This document shows, piece by piece, positions 40,161-48,430 of a stretch of 64,000 nt of DNA. This DNA is from a virus. Below the pieces are notes generated by a model, which was not told where the DNA came from, did not search any database, and worked only from the letters and a program-made list of their open reading frames with translations. Position numbers and translations under genes: made by a program. Within the stretch, counting starts at the first letter, position 1. Every line of letters starts with the position of its first letter. The DNA lies in the IMG/VR virus record IMGVR_UViG_3300045971_001064, positions 1-64,000 of that record. One strand, 5' to 3'.

Positions 40161-40189
40161 ACCATAGCACGACCCCTCGACGTGCGCCA
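40161..40189 (-). promoter_or_regulatory. Class B promoter for the leader-containing operon
   Basis: TGGCGC (40189-40184), 17-bp spacer ending TGC, TATGGT (40166-40161). Confidence 0.75.
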
Positions 40190-40199
40190 CTCTGGGCCG

Positions 40200-40205
40200 T
40201 AATCT
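40200..40205 (+). promoter_or_regulatory. TAATCTAG signal
   Basis: TAATCTAG begins the + strand late-type block; ACAGGAG lies before ATG 40231, so this transcript has a leader of about 20 nt. It is back-to-back with the - strand class B promoter. Confidence 0.5.
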
Positions 40206-40230
40206 AGGGAGGGTACAGGAGAACTTCCAG

Positions 40231-40548
40231 ATGCCCACGGTCACCGAGAAGCACATCGCCAACAAGAAGCGCATCGGCACTCTCGACGGGAAGCCCGTCA
40301 TCGAGTTGATGACCACGGGCGGCCTGTACATGGTGGTCATGAACAAGAATGGCAACGTGGAGACGCTCGGCACTGGTCCTCACCGCGCTGTCGCCCGCTT
40401 CCTCGCCAAGAAGCGCGAGCCGAACCTCGTCGTCACCGAGCTTTCCAAGTCGGACTGGCTCGACGAGGCGGCCATCATGTCGGTGGCTCCGAAGTACGAG
40501 GAGTTGGCCGAGCGCTTCAACGAGTTGGCTCGCGGCATCGTCAGGTAG
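40231..40548 (+). CDS. Hypothetical protein
   Basis: 105 residues starting MPTVTEKHIANKKRIGTLDGK. Small alpha/beta protein with a beta hairpin (GLYMVVMNKNGNVETLG). It begins a block of virion-type genes. No family recognised. Confidence 0.7.
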   Translation: MPTVTEKHIANKKRIGTLDGKPVIELMTTGGLYMVVMNKNGNVETLGTGPHRAVARFLAKKREPNLVVTELSKSDWLDEAAIMSVAPKYEELAERFNELARGIVR

Positions 40549-40550
40549 AG

Positions 40551-41390
40551 ATGGCGACTGGCAACAAAGCGCGCGAGGCAGGGACGACCCTGTTCACGCT
40601 CCTCCCTGAGGAGTCGACGACACTCGACGTCGTCGCGTTCGACCATCTCGTCCGCATCCGCGGCGTGAAGTTCGTGCACCACCGCGCCATCCCGTGCCCT
40701 GTCGGCCTCACCGACGAGAACGACGTCCACCGCACCCACGCCGACCACTCGGGCTGCTCGAACGGCTTCATCTACAAGCCCATCGGCCGAGTCACGGCCG
40801 TCTTCACCTCGAACGCCACCGACCCGAAGAAGGTCAACGAGGGCATGTTCGACGGCTCGACGGTCGTCATCACGTTCCCTCGCTTCTACGACGAGCCCGC
40901 CGACAAGCGTATCATGGTCCGCCCCATCGACCGGCTGTACTTGGAGGAGGAAGACCTCCTCGTGGCCATCTGGGACAAGACGCACCGCCGCAACGACGGC
41001 CAGCCCGACCGAGCGGAGTTCCCCATCGTGAAGGTGGAGCACCTCGTCGACGCCAACGAGGCGTGGTGGACGCAGGGAGTGGACTTCGACGTCATCGCCG
41101 GGAACATCGTGTGGCGCGCGGGCCGAGGCCCTGCGACGGGCACGGTCTTCTCGGTCTGGTACCAGTACAGGCCCTACTGGTACATCGACCGCCTCATTCA
41201 CGAGATTCGCGTCTCTCCTGTTCCCGACTACTTGGACGGCAATCTTATCGCCATGGAGCGACTCGCCTACGGCGCGATGTGCCAGCGCGAGTACGTCTAC
41301 AGGAACCAGCAGAATGACGACCTCGCTCCTGACAACAGGGGTAGGAAGCAGCGCGGACCGGATAGTCCCGAACCCTCCGAGGTCTTCTAG
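40551..41390 (+). CDS. Virion structural protein (neck/tail candidate)
   Basis: 279 residues, two bases after the previous stop. Beta-rich with many Trp/Tyr in the second half (EAWWTQGVDFDVIAGNIVW, VWYQYRPYWYIDRLI). Size and placement fit a connector, neck or tail-completion protein of myoviruses. No specific family is claimed. Confidence 0.6.
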   Translation: MATGNKAREAGTTLFTLLPEESTTLDVVAFDHLVRIRGVKFVHHRAIPCPVGLTDENDVHRTHADHSGCSNGFIYKPIGRVTAVFTSNATDPKKVNEGMFDGSTVVITFPRFYDEPADKRIMVRPIDRLYLEEEDLLVAIWDKTHRRNDGQPDRAEFPIVKVEHLVDANEAWWTQGVDFDVIAGNIVWRAGRGPATGTVFSVWYQYRPYWYIDRLIHEIRVSPVPDYLDGNLIAMERLAYGAMCQREYVYRNQQNDDLAPDNRGRKQRGPDSPEPSEVF

Positions 41391-41966
41391 ATGAGCGCGA
41401 AGACCCATAGCGGCTCGCCGTGTAAGGTGTGCGAGATGACCGAGAGGTATGTCTCGTATCCTCACAACTGCGTCGCTTGCGCCCGTCGTCGGGCGAAGCT
41501 GCGTCTGGTAGAGCGTCGCGAACAGGTGAAGGCGACCGCTGACCGGTGGAGACTCGCTCACGTGGTGCAGATGAGGGCTTATCGCACCAAGTGGCGCCGG
41601 GCTCACCCAGCAAAGGCCCGGCAGTGCGCAGCGGCGTATCTGGAGAGCGGGCCCGAGGCGCGACTTCGGACACGCCTCCGGAAGAGGCTCTACCATGCGC
41701 TGGTGGACGGTTCCAAGGTTGGCTCCGCAGTCCGCGACCTCGGCTGCACCATCCCAGAACTTCGTCTTCATCTAGAGAAGCTCTTCCAGTCCGGCATGAC
41801 ATGGGAGAACTGGTCTCCGACTGGCTGGCACATCGACCACATCAAGCCGCTGGCCAACTTCGACCTGACTGACCGGCCGCAGTTCCTGAAGGCCTGCCAC
41901 TACACCAACCTCCAGCCGCTATGGGCCAGCGACAATCTAGCCAAGGGCGCCAGAGAGGCAGCCTAA
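41391..41966 (+). CDS. HNH homing endonuclease
   Basis: 191 residues beginning immediately after the previous stop. N-terminal C-K-V-C...C-V-A-C-A knuckle, a basic helical middle and a C-terminal HNH: G-W-H-I-D-H-I-K-P-L, then H-Y-T-N-L-Q-P-L-W-A-S-D-N-L-A-K-G, the GVE6-type HNH associated with intron-encoded and free-standing homing genes. Inserted between two virion genes. Confidence 0.88.
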   Translation: MSAKTHSGSPCKVCEMTERYVSYPHNCVACARRRAKLRLVERREQVKATADRWRLAHVVQMRAYRTKWRRAHPAKARQCAAAYLESGPEARLRTRLRKRLYHALVDGSKVGSAVRDLGCTIPELRLHLEKLFQSGMTWENWSPTGWHIDHIKPLANFDLTDRPQFLKACHYTNLQPLWASDNLAKGAREAA

Positions 41967-41968
41967 CT

Positions 41969-42760
41969 ATGAGCCACCTCAACTCGTTCCTCAAGGCCGT
42001 GCTCGGCGACGACGCGGCTGGTGCTCTGAAGAAGGCCGCTGACCGCTCCGACTCGCTCGCCACCGTACTCGGCGCGCGCACTGTCGTGGGCTGGGTGGGT
42101 CTTGCTTCGCGCTGGGGCTACGAGGGCGAGGTGCCCGGCCTGCCCGGCTCCTACCTGCGCTTCGCCAAGGCCGAGGGCGGGTTCGAGGGCCAGATTCGCC
42201 TCGGGAAGAACGACTACAGCTTCAAGGGCGTTGACCTGCCGCACGTTGCGGCCGGGCTGTCGGTGGCGCTGGGCGCCGACCAGACTCCGGATGTGGACCT
42301 CCGGGACGCCGAACTTGCCGCGCTCGGGCAGAACATCGACCTGCTGCTCAAGACGCAGGTCATCAAGAGCGAGGAGTCATCCTCCAGCGGGTCAGGGTCG
42401 GAGGAGTCGAGCGAGGAGCTTGAGAAGTTCGATGCTCCCGGCGCCGCGGCCACGCAGAAGGCTCCAGCCGGTCCGGTCGATGGCGGCTTCACGGCTCCCT
42501 TGGCCAAGCAGCCCGGCCGAGCCAAGAAGAAGAAGTTCGGCGCCAAGCTGACCATGTCGCAGGCGTCCTCGAAGTGCTCGGTCTGCGATGCGCCCCAGTT
42601 CGCGGGAGACATCTTCGTTGGCTGCCACTGCCTCAAGGACCTCGCCAAGAACGCCTCGGCTACCGCTGTCGACGGCGGCTACTTCATCGAGTTCGACCCA
42701 GCCTTCTGGTCGCGCGAGGACGCCACTCTGCTGCTGGACATCGTCGGGGAGGGCGCCTAG
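41969..42760 (+). CDS. Virion protein with zinc knuckle and low-complexity linker
   Basis: 263 residues, GAGAGG upstream. Residues 1-125 form a compact domain (KAVLGDDAAGALKKAADRS...); Ser/Glu-rich linker with V-I-K-S-E; a basic stretch K-K-K-K-F; then a zinc knuckle (K-C-S-V-C-D...C-H-C) and a C-terminal domain. The layout resembles the smaller polyvalent-type proteins. Structural or injected; enzymatic activity not visible. Confidence 0.65.
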   Translation: MSHLNSFLKAVLGDDAAGALKKAADRSDSLATVLGARTVVGWVGLASRWGYEGEVPGLPGSYLRFAKAEGGFEGQIRLGKNDYSFKGVDLPHVAAGLSVALGADQTPDVDLRDAELAALGQNIDLLLKTQVIKSEESSSSGSGSEESSEELEKFDAPGAAATQKAPAGPVDGGFTAPLAKQPGRAKKKKFGAKLTMSQASSKCSVCDAPQFAGDIFVGCHCLKDLAKNASATAVDGGYFIEFDPAFWSREDATLLLDIVGEGA

Positions 42761-44263
42761 ATGGCTGACAAGAAGGCGACTCTGCACTGGTACGGCCACC
42801 CGGTCAAGGACGAGGCGCACGCCACGAACCTCGACCTGAAGGCCGCGACCTACCAGTTCCACCACGGCATGGACCGGCACGAGGCCGAGAACAAGGCCAA
42901 GCACGAGGACCGCGTCGAGCGGCACCAGAAGGCTGCCGCACACCACCTCGACGGCATGAAGGCCGCGCACGCCGTGGGCAACCACGAGGACGCGCAGCAG
43001 CACCACATGATGTACACCCTGCACGCCAAGGCGCTCGGCTTCGAGACCAACGGCGCCGTGCCGCCCGAGGTGGCGAAGTGGCAGGGCTCCAAGGCAGAGA
43101 AGCACGCCTACACCTTCAAGGGCCACGGGGACGACCAGTTCCTCACCGAGCCCGTGACCATGTCGCCCGCTCCGCTCGGCAAGTCCGAGGAGAGCACGCT
43201 CGACGCGACCTGCGAGAACTGCGGCAACCAGCGCTCGCCCATCGAGGTCAAGAACGACTACTGCTCCGGCTGCGCCAAGGAGATTGACGACGCGGCTCAG
43301 CAGGGGCAAGCCAACATGCACTGGCAGGAGAAGCCCAGCTTCGGCGGCTACGGCCACGAGGCGAAGAGCAAGCTGGAGGGCTACCTCCGAGGCCTCGGCA
43401 TCGAGGGCGCGCAGGTCGAGGACATCGAGCCCGAGACCGTCGTGCACCGCTCTCCTGAGATGCAGGACGCTGCCCAGAAGCGGGCCCACGCCAAGATGCG
43501 GGAGTTCATCGGCGGCGGCAAGTGGTGGCCGAAGCCCGAGCCCACGTCGCCCGTGGCTGCCGTCCCGTCGGCTGGCGCCCCGACTCTCTCGGCTCCCAAG
43601 TACGGCCACCTGCGCATCGTGAAGGCTGAGGCGTGGCCTCACATCCTCGCCTCGTGGCGCAACCTCGCCAAGGCCGACCCGGAGCAGGCGCAGGGCCGCG
43701 TGAAGCAGTTCGACGCGCGCCGCACGTGGCTGCGTCACCGCCACCTCCCCGAGGAGAAGGCCTTCGACTACTCGTCGTGGCTGACCCCGGGCCAGCACCA
43801 GAACGGCTACCGGATGTTCGTGCTCAGCCACGGCAACGGCAACCCGGTCCGCGTCCACATCACGCACAACAACCAGAAGGCGGCGACCGCCAGCGGGAAC
43901 GTGGACCAAGGTGACTTGGAGGTCGAGAACTACTCGCTCTCGCACCCCTCCCATCACGACCGCGGTCTGGAGGCTTCGGCCCTCAACGCGATGTTCGGAC
44001 ACGCGAAAAGCCATCTCGGAGCCAACTACTTGAGCCACGGTTTTTTCACCCCCGAGGCCTCTGGCTTCATCGAGGCCATGGCCAAGCCGCATGGACTGGA
44101 GTTGGGGGATGCGGAGGACATCGACGAAGGAGAGACTCCTGTCGACCAGAAGCCAGCCACTCTTGTGTCGGGTGGGGTGAAGATGTACAGTAAGGTGCGG
44201 GGGCGCCACCCTCGCTCAATGCCGCCACGTTGGTGGGCTACGGACAAGGAACTCGACGACTAA
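42761..44263 (+). CDS. Polyvalent-type protein with zinc ribbon and GNAT-like module
   Basis: 500 residues; ATG directly follows the previous stop. His-rich helical N-terminus; linker L-G-K-S-E; zinc ribbon (C-E-N-C-G-N...C-S-G-C, about 148-170); helical part; linker V-K-A-E; then a module opening F-D-Y-S-S-W-L-T (about 335-460) that parallels the F-D-Y-S-H-L-L-P modules of giant protein 1 and has a GNAT-like pattern. Probably packaged with the giant proteins. Confidence 0.7.
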   Translation: MADKKATLHWYGHPVKDEAHATNLDLKAATYQFHHGMDRHEAENKAKHEDRVERHQKAAAHHLDGMKAAHAVGNHEDAQQHHMMYTLHAKALGFETNGAVPPEVAKWQGSKAEKHAYTFKGHGDDQFLTEPVTMSPAPLGKSEESTLDATCENCGNQRSPIEVKNDYCSGCAKEIDDAAQQGQANMHWQEKPSFGGYGHEAKSKLEGYLRGLGIEGAQVEDIEPETVVHRSPEMQDAAQKRAHAKMREFIGGGKWWPKPEPTSPVAAVPSAGAPTLSAPKYGHLRIVKAEAWPHILASWRNLAKADPEQAQGRVKQFDARRTWLRHRHLPEEKAFDYSSWLTPGQHQNGYRMFVLSHGNGNPVRVHITHNNQKAATASGNVDQGDLEVENYSLSHPSHHDRGLEASALNAMFGHAKSHLGANYLSHGFFTPEASGFIEAMAKPHGLELGDAEDIDEGETPVDQKPATLVSGGVKMYSKVRGRHPRSMPPRWWATDKELDD

Positions 44264-44266
44264 CCG

Positions 44267-44275
44267 TGCTACAAT
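44267..44275 (+). promoter_or_regulatory. Extended -10 promoter of the GIY-YIG gene
   Basis: TGC-TACAAT (44267-44275) followed by an AT-rich 11 bp to ATG 44287. The expected -35 position reads AGGAAC, a poor match. Confidence 0.6.
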
Positions 44276-44286
44276 ATAAGTTAACT

Positions 44287-44901
44287 ATGACCCCTCGCTT
44301 CCTTATCTATGGACTCATCGACCCGCGCTCGGGAGAGTTGCGGTACGTGGGGAAGAGTGTGACTGGGTTGGCGAGACCAAGACAGCACGTCCAGCCGGTT
44401 TTCTTGAAGCGTGAGGGCTCGACCCACAAGGCAAACTGGCTCCGTCAGCTTCTGGCTGCTGGGCTGAAGCCCGAGGTCGAGGTGTTGGAGACCCATTTCA
44501 TCGCCTACTTCCGCAGCATCGGCTGTCGGCTGACGAATCTAACGGATGGCGGCGACGGGCTGTTGGGGCGAAAGGTGTCTGCTGAGACGCGCAGACGCAT
44601 CTCACTTTCCAACACCGGAAAGAAGCGTTCTGACTTGTCGCGGCAGATGATGTCACAGAAGCGTCTCGGAGCAGCGCCCTACAACAAGGGATGCGTTATG
44701 TCGCCTGAGCAGAGAGCCAAGCTGTCGGCGACTCAAGGTGGTCGGCCGTTTGTGGACCAGAATGGGGTGGTCTATCAGACGCAAGGCGAAGCTGTCCGCA
44801 AGCTGGGGCTGTGTCAAGGCAACGTCAGTCGAGTGCTGAACGGCAGCTACAGCGCAACCGGCGGCTTCACTTTCAAGTACGCGGAGGCCGTGTGCAGCTA
44901 A
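44287..44901 (+). CDS. GIY-YIG homing endonuclease with an internal deletion
   Basis: 204 residues. Residues 6-24 (F-L-I-Y-G-L-I-D-P-R-S-G-E-L-R-Y-V-G-K) are the GIY-YIG core. Compared with the paralog at 56512, the segment between V-L-E and T-H-F-I-A-Y-F lacks 12 residues; the Glu in E-T-H-F-I-A-Y-F is retained. A NUMOD-type helix-turn-helix follows at the C-terminus (G-V-V-Y-Q-T-Q-G-E-A-V-R-K-L-G). Activity may be reduced by the deletion. Confidence 0.85.
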   Translation: MTPRFLIYGLIDPRSGELRYVGKSVTGLARPRQHVQPVFLKREGSTHKANWLRQLLAAGLKPEVEVLETHFIAYFRSIGCRLTNLTDGGDGLLGRKVSAETRRRISLSNTGKKRSDLSRQMMSQKRLGAAPYNKGCVMSPEQRAKLSATQGGRPFVDQNGVVYQTQGEAVRKLGLCQGNVSRVLNGSYSATGGFTFKYAEAVCS

Positions 44902-46322
44902 ACTTTTCGTGGCACTTCGATGCGGACGCCGACATCGAACGCGCCTTGCTCTACGACAAAGTGGAGGAAGCGGGCCGCATCGGCCAGAGCGTCGAGGCCG
45001 CGAACCGCGTGCTGGAGTCGTGGGTCCTGCGCTCGCACGGCCGCATCGTCTCGGACGAGGGCACCTCGGGCGCCGCGCAGTTGGCTGCCGAGTACCTCGA
45101 AGAGCTTCCAGACATCGTGAGGCAGGTCGAGGAGGTCACCAGCGCCCGGATGTTCGTGGGCGTCGGCTCCGAGCCCAGCGAGGCTGCCATCGCTCGCAAG
45201 GTGGCCGAGAAGCGTGGCGGCTCGCCTGCCATCGTGCTCTACACCCCTGACCTGTCCTCCGAGGCCCGTGAGGACGACGAGTTCTCCGACGACGACGCTG
45301 ACACGCTGGAGGTCGGCGACGGCGGCGGTGGTGGGGACGACGACACCGGTCTGGCCAAGGCCGAGGACAACCAGCAGGAGGGCGGGGAGGCCACTCAGGT
45401 CGCTCAGGGGAAGCTCTCGCCCGGTGCGGCGGCTCCGAGCCCACCCCCGAGCCCCGGCATCAGCGCAGGCTCTCCCAGCGCTCCACAGGGGCAGCCGCAG
45501 CAGGGTGGCCAGCCTCCGGGCGGCGGCCAGCCCTCCGAAGAGGACGTCATGGGCGCCGTCGGGCAGGCCTTGGAGCAGTTCAAGGCTCAGGTGCCCTTCT
45601 TCGAGCAGCAGGTGAAGCAGGCCAACCCGCAGGCCTACGCCGCGGTCATGGGGATGGTACAGGGTCTCATCGCCCTCGCTCAGACTCTGGCTGGTGGCGA
45701 TGCCGAGGGCACACCGCCTGAGGGCGCCGCTCAGGGTGGCGGGCAGCCGGTAGCCAAGTCCGAGACCAGCAAGGTCGAGGTCGACCCGCGCCGCCCGGCC
45801 TACGCGCCCGAGTTCCTCCGCAAGCTGTACGACGGGGCCGACGTGGTGAAGGGTGAGGCGTCGCCGACTGGCGCGCACTACAAGGAGTTCGTGGCTGGGT
45901 TCGAGCACGAGGCCATGGAGCACCCGCACCTGAACGCCGAGCAGGCCGCGCTCACCGCCAAGCAGCATCTGGCCGAGGACCCCCAGTACTACTCGAAGCT
46001 CGGGTTGCTGGAGGAGTCAGGCGTCATCGGCGAGGGCTCGGAGCCGCTGGACAAGAACCTCAACCTGCCAGTCGGCTCGCGCGGTGTTGGACAGCACGCT
46101 CGCAGCATCGCGGTCGAGGAGCCCGTCACCGGCAAGAAGACGTGGCACCAGATGGCTTCAGGCCGCAAGCTGTCGGGCGATGGCCACGCCCTCTCAACGC
46201 TGGTGGGCGAGTGTCCGTCCGCTGACACACCAGAGTCCCGCGCGTCGAAGGCAGGCCTCGTGGGCACCCCAACTACCGCGCAAGAGAAGCCCCCTCAAAC
46301 TGCACAACTCCCCGGGAAGTAG
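44892..46322 (+). CDS. Polyvalent-type / structural protein with DUF5661-like module
   Basis: 476 residues from GTG 44892, overlapping the GIY-YIG stop. N-terminal helical part (1-120), acidic linker, Pro/Gly/Ser-rich region with L-A-K-A-E and V-A-K-S-E motifs, then a helical module (A-H-Y-K-E-F-V-A-G-F-E-H-E through L-A-E-D-P-Q-Y-Y-S-K-L) resembling DUF5661, and a basic tail. Such domains occur in phage multidomain proteins. Confidence 0.65.
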   Translation: MQLNFSWHFDADADIERALLYDKVEEAGRIGQSVEAANRVLESWVLRSHGRIVSDEGTSGAAQLAAEYLEELPDIVRQVEEVTSARMFVGVGSEPSEAAIARKVAEKRGGSPAIVLYTPDLSSEAREDDEFSDDDADTLEVGDGGGGGDDDTGLAKAEDNQQEGGEATQVAQGKLSPGAAAPSPPPSPGISAGSPSAPQGQPQQGGQPPGGGQPSEEDVMGAVGQALEQFKAQVPFFEQQVKQANPQAYAAVMGMVQGLIALAQTLAGGDAEGTPPEGAAQGGGQPVAKSETSKVEVDPRRPAYAPEFLRKLYDGADVVKGEASPTGAHYKEFVAGFEHEAMEHPHLNAEQAALTAKQHLAEDPQYYSKLGLLEESGVIGEGSEPLDKNLNLPVGSRGVGQHARSIAVEEPVTGKKTWHQMASGRKLSGDGHALSTLVGECPSADTPESRASKAGLVGTPTTAQEKPPQTAQLPGK

Positions 46323-46325
46323 ACC

Positions 46326-46523
46326 ATGACCACCACGAAGAAGAACCTCATCGCCCTCTCAGCGGGCTTCGCCGTCATGGTCGGAACAGCCATCGCCGCT
46401 TACGCCATCCCCATCCCGTTCCTGCGCGACGCCATCAACGAGCACCTCTTCGCGCTCATCGTGTGGAGCGGCGTGACCCTGCTCGGCGGCAAGACCGCTC
46501 GCCTCGTCTACGGCAAGCTGTAG
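46326..46523 (+). CDS. Small two-span membrane protein
   Basis: 65 residues, three bases after the previous stop. Two hydrophobic segments (9-29, 41-56). Paralogous to the gene at 50756 (both have a F-A-V-M-x-G-x-x-I/V-A-A core and end in a basic residue run), and both follow structural genes, so they may be holin or membrane adaptor proteins. Confidence 0.7.
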   Translation: MTTTKKNLIALSAGFAVMVGTAIAAYAIPIPFLRDAINEHLFALIVWSGVTLLGGKTARLVYGKL

Positions 46524-46646
46524 CGGCACGGGGACAGCGACCCCACATCTCCGGCAGCGCTGGTCGTAGGTCACGAACGGTTGGGCGCCGCAGTGGCCGC
46601 AGTTCGCCCAGAACTCCGAGCACGCCGTGTCGAGCGGCATCGTCAT
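46359..46646 (-). CDS. Zinc-ribbon protein overlapping an opposite-strand gene
   Basis: 95 residues from ATG 46646 (ATGA overlap with the upstream gene). Residues about 15-40 carry C-G-H-C-G...C-R-R-C-G, a convincing zinc ribbon. The last about 50 residues are antisense to the membrane-protein gene at 46326, unlike ordinary protein sequence, so the true stop may be lost. Confidence 0.4.
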   Translation of the reverse strand: MTMPLDTACSEFWANCGHCGAQPFVTYDQRCRRCGVAVPVPLQLAVDEASGLAAEQGHAAPHDEREEVLVDGVAQERDGDGVSGDGCSDHDGEAR

Positions 46647-46858
46647 CCGCGACCGCCGTGCTTCAGGCCGAGCTTGTACCACGTGCAGGTCGACCAGTCC
46701 ACGACGCCGTCGCACTTGAGGCAGCGGTGCTTCTCGTCGTGGCGCGTGCCCGTAGTGGAGGCCAGCACGAAGTCGTGAGGGCCGACGCAGCCCTCCAGTC
46801 GCTTCTGGTTGGCCTTCACCTCTTCCCACATCTTCAGCAACTCTTCGCGGCTCAGCAT
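46643..46858 (-). CDS. Small zinc-binding protein
   Basis: 71 residues, GGAGG before ATG. Helical start (MLSREELLKMWEEVKANQKRLEG) and C-L-K-C-D. Part of the 49787-46359 operon. Function unknown. Confidence 0.65.
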   Translation of the reverse strand: MLSREELLKMWEEVKANQKRLEGCVGPHDFVLASTTGTRHDEKHRCLKCDGVVDWSTCTWYKLGLKHGGRG

Positions 46859-46873
46859 GCTGCCTCCGTTCCT

Positions 46874-47272
46874 TTACTTGGAGTCGGTCTTGGACAAGGA
46901 TGCGTTGAGAACCTTGCGCTCTGCCAGACGCTCGGCGATGGTCTTGTTGCCCTTGGCGAGCCCGCTGAGGCTGCCTGCGGGGAAGGCGCCGTCCTTGTCG
47001 GCCTCGACCTTGGTGACGCCCTTGTAGAACTTCGGGGCCCGCTTCGCCGACTCCTCCAGCGTCTCGACCTCAGGCGCGGGCGGAACGTAGACGGACTCCG
47101 GCCGCACTCGGTCCGCGTCGTACTTGATGGGCGCCCCGGTGTACTCGTCGTCGAAGCCATCAGCAGCGGCCCAGCCGTACTGGCCATCCTTGTGCTCGCC
47201 CTTGTGGCCCGTCTCCAACTCGCAGGTGAGCAGGTAGACGGGGTGGCTGAAGCGACGGTAGCACTGGGTCAC
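46874..47272 (-). CDS. Hypothetical protein
   Basis: 132 residues from GTG 47272 (GTGA overlap with the RNA-ligase stop). Begins with a C-Y-R-R-F-S-H-P...C-E-L-E-T-G-H-K-G-E-H motif seen in small phage proteins with a Cys/His site. Helical basic C-terminus. Function unknown. Confidence 0.65.
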   Translation of the reverse strand: MTQCYRRFSHPVYLLTCELETGHKGEHKDGQYGWAAADGFDDEYTGAPIKYDADRVRPESVYVPPAPEVETLEESAKRAPKFYKGVTKVEADKDGAFPAGSLSGLAKGNKTIAERLAERKVLNASLSKTDSK

Positions 47273-48423
47273 TGAAGCTCCGTTCCGCCCTTGCGCAGCT
47301 TGTAGGCCTCGCTCACGCTCTTGAGGATGACCCGCTCCTCGGCGCTCTTGGTCTTGACCACGACGCCCTCTCGGATGTGGCTGGCGAGCGTGCTCGTGCC
47401 ACTGGTCAACTCCAGCAGCTTCGCCTCGCTGAAGGGGCCGTCGTAGAGCACGGGGACATGCTCCAGCCCGAGTGCCTCGCAGACGAGTTGCGTCCGGTGC
47501 CACGACAGCCACCGCTTGGCGTCGAGGTCGTAGATGTCGAAGACCTTGAACCATACCTGCCCAGACTCGGCGCCGTACTTCAGGTCCTGCACAGCGCCGT
47601 ACACCTCTCCGTACAGGAAGAGGCGGGCGAAGGCCTTGTTGAGCAGGTTGGCGAAGTCGTACTGGTCAGCCACCTGCCAGTAGAGGCTGCGCTTGAGCGG
47701 GCCCCGGCCCGGACGCTTGAGGACCTTGGTGCGGACCCACTCGCCGAAGCGCTCGCGGAGGAGCGGCACCCGGCTGGCCATGTCGCGCCAGAAGTGGTTG
47801 CGCGAGCCGACGTAGAGTTGCCCGTTGGCCCAGCCGAAGCGCGCGTTGGTGCCATGGAGCTTCTCGGTGAGGACCACCTCGTCGCCGTCGGTCAGCAGGT
47901 GCCTGTTCCGCTTGTAGGGCTCGATGTCGTAGACCGGCACGCCGGGGTCCTCCTCGTGCGTGCGAAGCTGGTCGTGGAAGCACCAGTGCCAGAAGTGCCC
48001 GGCGAGCCCGCGCTTCGAGGGGATGCTCAGTCCCGGCGTCGACGTGCCCCAGTTGTCGGGGACCTTGTCCTGATGCTTGGCGATGCCGAGGTCGCCTGAG
48101 CAGTCGTGCCCCACCCCTCCATCCTTCAGGCCGTCCGAACCCAGCTTGAGGGGGCCGGTGAGAGGCAGCAGGAGCCCCTCGCTGTAGACGCCGCGCAGGC
48201 GCTTGGCCTTGATGCGGCGGTGCTCGCCGAGGAACTCGGTGCCGGGCACGGTGGGCGGGATGACGGCGTCGACGGGCACGTAGATGGCGACGTCGCCCTC
48301 GACGTAGTCGCCGGTCCGGATGACGACGGTCTCGCCCTCGACCACGGTGGTCGACAGGGTGTCAGCGTTGGCGTGCTTCTCGACGGCGCCGATGCGAACG
48401 ATGGGGCAGGTGAAGGTGCTCAT
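47269..48423 (-). CDS. RNA ligase, DraRnl/Rnl5-like, with N-terminal OB fold
   Basis: 384 residues, AGGAG before ATG. Residues about 10-90 form an OB-fold domain (G-A-V-E-K-H-A-N-A-D...G-V-Y-S-E-G-L), as in Deinococcus RNA ligase. The ligase core has K188-L-H-G-T-N-A-R (motif I, nucleotidyl-lysine), Y-V-G-S-R-N-H (motif Ia), Y-G-E-V-Y-G (motif III) and E-G-V-V-V-K (motif IV). It seals 3'-OH/5'-phosphate RNA nicks with ATP. With the phage tRNA it could repair tRNAs cut by host defence nucleases. Confidence 0.92.
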   Translation of the reverse strand: MSTFTCPIVRIGAVEKHANADTLSTTVVEGETVVIRTGDYVEGDVAIYVPVDAVIPPTVPGTEFLGEHRRIKAKRLRGVYSEGLLLPLTGPLKLGSDGLKDGGVGHDCSGDLGIAKHQDKVPDNWGTSTPGLSIPSKRGLAGHFWHWCFHDQLRTHEEDPGVPVYDIEPYKRNRHLLTDGDEVVLTEKLHGTNARFGWANGQLYVGSRNHFWRDMASRVPLLRERFGEWVRTKVLKRPGRGPLKRSLYWQVADQYDFANLLNKAFARLFLYGEVYGAVQDLKYGAESGQVWFKVFDIYDLDAKRWLSWHRTQLVCEALGLEHVPVLYDGPFSEAKLLELTSGTSTLASHIREGVVVKTKSAEERVILKSVSEAYKLRKGGTELQ

Positions 48424-48430
48424 GGCTCTC

